This document shows positions 5,057 through 6,730 of a DNA stretch of 6,730 bases, piece after piece. Below the pieces are notes generated by a model. The model was given only the letters and a program-made list of their open reading frames with translations. It searched no databases and was not told the origin of the DNA. The stretch spans positions 1-6,730 of the forward strand of contig CALQLM010000065.1 in assembly GCA_943331415.1 (NCBI GenBank). The letters are read 5' to 3'. Source of the DNA: Bifidobacterium breve. GTDB taxonomy: Bacteria; Actinomycetota; Actinomycetes; Mycobacteriales; Mycobacteriaceae. The first letter of the stretch is position 1; every line of letters begins with the position of its first letter. The translations under genes were made by a program, and so were the position numbers.

Positions 5057-6730
5057 ATGACAGTTCAGGAATACGACGTCATCGTCGTCGGCAGTGGCGC
5101 CGCAGGAATGGTGGCCGCACTTACCGCCGCTCACCAGGGTCTTTCCGCAGTGGTGATCGAGAAAGCGCCGCACTTCGGCGGATCGACGGCACGGTCGGGT
5201 GGCGGCGTGTGGATTCCAAACAACGAGATCCTCAAGCGCGACGGCGTGACCGACACCGCCGACGCAGCCCGCACCTATCTGCACACCATCATCGGCGACG
5301 TGGTCGAGCCCGAACGTATCGACACCTATCTGGACCGCGCTCCGGAGATGCTGTCATTCGTCTTACAGAACACACCTCTGGAGATGTGCTGGGTGCCGGG
5401 CTACTCCGATTACTACCCCGAGACCCCCGGCGGCCGACCCGGCGGACGCTCGATAGAACCAAAACCGTTCGACGCCAAAAAGCTTGGCCCGGATATGCCC
5501 GGGCTGGAACCTGCCTACGGGAAGGTGCCGCTCAATGTTGTTGTCATGCAACAGGACTACGTGCGACTGAATCAGCTTAAGCGCCATCCGCGCGGAGTGC
5601 TGCGCAGCTTGAAAGTCGGTGTCCGAAGCGTGTGGGCCGGAATGCGGGGCAAAAATCTCGTCGGTATGGGCCGGGCACTGATCGCTCCGCTACGAATCGG
5701 ACTGCAGGACGCGGGCGTTCCGGTTTTGTTGAATACCGCACTGACCGACCTCTACTACGAAGACGGCGTCGTCCGGGGCGTCTACGTGCGAGACATGACC
5801 GGTCCGGAGGCGGCTGATCCCACCCTGATCCGGGTCCGCCGTGGCGTGATCCTCGGCAGTGGCGGATTCGAGCACAACGAACAGATGCGGGTGAAGTACC
5901 AGCGCGGACCCATCACCACCGACTGGACGGTCGGCGCCAAGGCCAACACCGGCGATGGGATTGTTGCGGCGGAAAAACTCGGCGCGGCATTGGAATTGAT
6001 GGAGGATGCTTGGTGGGGTCCGACGGTGCCACTGGAGGGAGCGCCGTGGTTCGCTCTGTCCGAGCGGAACTCCCCCGGATCCATCATTGTCAATATGTCC
6101 GGCAAGCGGTTCATGAATGAGTCCATGCCGTACGTCGAGGCGTGCCACCGCATGTATGGCGGCGAGTATGGCCAGGGCGACGGACCCGGTGAAAACATTC
6201 CTGCCTGGCTGGTTTTCGACCAGCAATATCGGGATCGGTTCATATTCGCGGGATTGCAACCAGGACAGCGGATTCCGAAGAAGTGGCTGGAGTCCGGGGT
6301 GATCGTCAAGGCCGACACCCTGGAAGAGTTGGCTACCATCACGGGACTGCCAACCCAGGCGTTCACCGACACCGTCAAACGATTCAACGGCTTCGCGCGC
6401 TCCGGGGTCGACGAGGACTTCCATCGCGGTGAGAGCGCGTACGACCGCTACTACGGCGACCCGCGCAACAAGCCCAACCCGAACCTCGGCGAGCTCACGC
6501 ATCCGCCGTACTACGCGGCCAAGATGGTTCCCGGCGACCTTGGCACCAAGGGCGGCATCCGCACCGACGTCCACGGCCGGGCGCTGCGCGACGATGGTTC
6601 GGTGATCGAGGGCCTGTACGCGGCGGGCAACGTCAGCTCACCGGTCATGGGACACACCTACCCGGGCCCTGGCGGCACCATTGGTCCCGCGATGACCTTC
6701 GGTTACTTGGCAGCCCTGCATATCGCGGGA
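5057..6730 (+). CDS. kstD: 3-ketosteroid delta1-dehydrogenase, C-terminal end cut by window edge
   Basis: An uninterrupted reading frame of 558 codons runs from the ATG at 5057 to the right edge with no stop. Mycobacterial KstD is about 563 residues as I recall, so only about five codons are missing. This FAD-dependent enzyme introduces the C1-C2 double bond into ring A of 3-ketosteroids such as androstenedione and its 9alpha-hydroxy form. The N-terminal FAD loop is VVGSGAAG (residues 10-17) with Glu35 for ribose binding and GGSTARSGGG at 41-50. Tyr119 in PGYSDYYPE matches Tyr119 of Rhodococcus KstD1. Tyr359 in FMNESMPYVEA probably matches KstD1 Tyr318. Tyr535 and Gly539 in GHTYPGPGGTIGP match KstD1 Tyr487 and Gly491. 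The catalytic set is therefore complete. There is no ribosome binding site upstream, since the KstR palindrome occupies that place, so the mRNA is probably leaderless. Leu103 uses a rare TTA codon. Confidence 0.97.
   Translation, partial: MTVQEYDVIVVGSGAAGMVAALTAAHQGLSAVVIEKAPHFGGSTARSGGGVWIPNNEILKRDGVTDTADAARTYLHTIIGDVVEPERIDTYLDRAPEMLSFVLQNTPLEMCWVPGYSDYYPETPGGRPGGRSIEPKPFDAKKLGPDMPGLEPAYGKVPLNVVVMQQDYVRLNQLKRHPRGVLRSLKVGVRSVWAGMRGKNLVGMGRALIAPLRIGLQDAGVPVLLNTALTDLYYEDGVVRGVYVRDMTGPEAADPTLIRVRRGVILGSGGFEHNEQMRVKYQRGPITTDWTVGAKANTGDGIVAAEKLGAALELMEDAWWGPTVPLEGAPWFALSERNSPGSIIVNMSGKRFMNESMPYVEACHRMYGGEYGQGDGPGENIPAWLVFDQQYRDRFIFAGLQPGQRIPKKWLESGVIVKADTLEELATITGLPTQAFTDTVKRFNGFARSGVDEDFHRGESAYDRYYGDPRNKPNPNLGELTHPPYYAAKMVPGDLGTKGGIRTDVHGRALRDDGSVIEGLYAAGNVSSPVMGHTYPGPGGTIGPAMTFGYLAALHIAG

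Noticed and set aside
5690..6574. Minus-strand open frame of 294 codons opposite kstD
   Set aside because: kstD is continuous and carries all catalytic residues on the plus strand; the antisense frame has no recognisable motif.
6700..6730. Possible truncation or frameshift of kstD, as no stop codon is found
   Set aside because: The frame is open to the last base and the protein is at nearly full family length, so the window edge is the cause.

Overview
The window looks like a piece of a mycobacterial chromosome, probably Mycobacterium/Mycolicibacterium or a close relative. It is high-GC, densely packed, and carries part of the cholesterol/steroid catabolism locus. From memory, its gene order matches the M. 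tuberculosis region Rv3529c-Rv3537, except that the two PPE genes found there between the Rv3531c-type gene and hsaF are missing. No search could be run, so species and orthology rest on recognising the protein sequences.

Layout: a long minus-strand gene train runs from 4950 down past position 1. In transcription order it is hsaE (2-hydroxyhexa-2,4-dienoate hydratase), hsaG (acylating acetaldehyde/propanal dehydrogenase), hsaF (4-hydroxy-2-oxoacid aldolase), a DUF1214-like protein of unknown function, an SDR oxidoreductase, and the N-terminal third or less of a sulfotransferase-like protein cut by the window edge. Junctions are extremely tight: 9 bp gap, 4 bp overlap, 8 bp overlap, 3 bp gap, 1 bp overlap. 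This suggests a single polycistronic unit. Divergently, from 5057 to the right edge, lies kstD (3-ketosteroid delta1-dehydrogenase), complete except for the last few codons.

The only real intergenic space is the 106 bp between hsaE and kstD (4951-5056). It holds a palindrome fitting the KstR operator consensus TnnAACnnGTTnnA at 5041-5054. The palindrome overlaps candidate -10 elements for both directions and ends 2 bp before the kstD start codon, so one repressor site can silence both units.

How the genes work together: KstD desaturates ring A of the steroid nucleus (with 9alpha-hydroxylation by KshAB, encoded elsewhere, this opens ring B). After meta-cleavage and hydrolysis of the A-ring product, HsaE, HsaF and HsaG turn the released 2-hydroxyhexadienoate into pyruvate and propionyl-CoA. 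The three downstream genes (DUF1214, SDR, sulfotransferase-like) have no role that can be read from sequence. Their tight coupling to hsaEGF makes them the least explained and most interesting part of the window. I saw no tRNA, rRNA, CRISPR array, insertion sequence or clear terminator.
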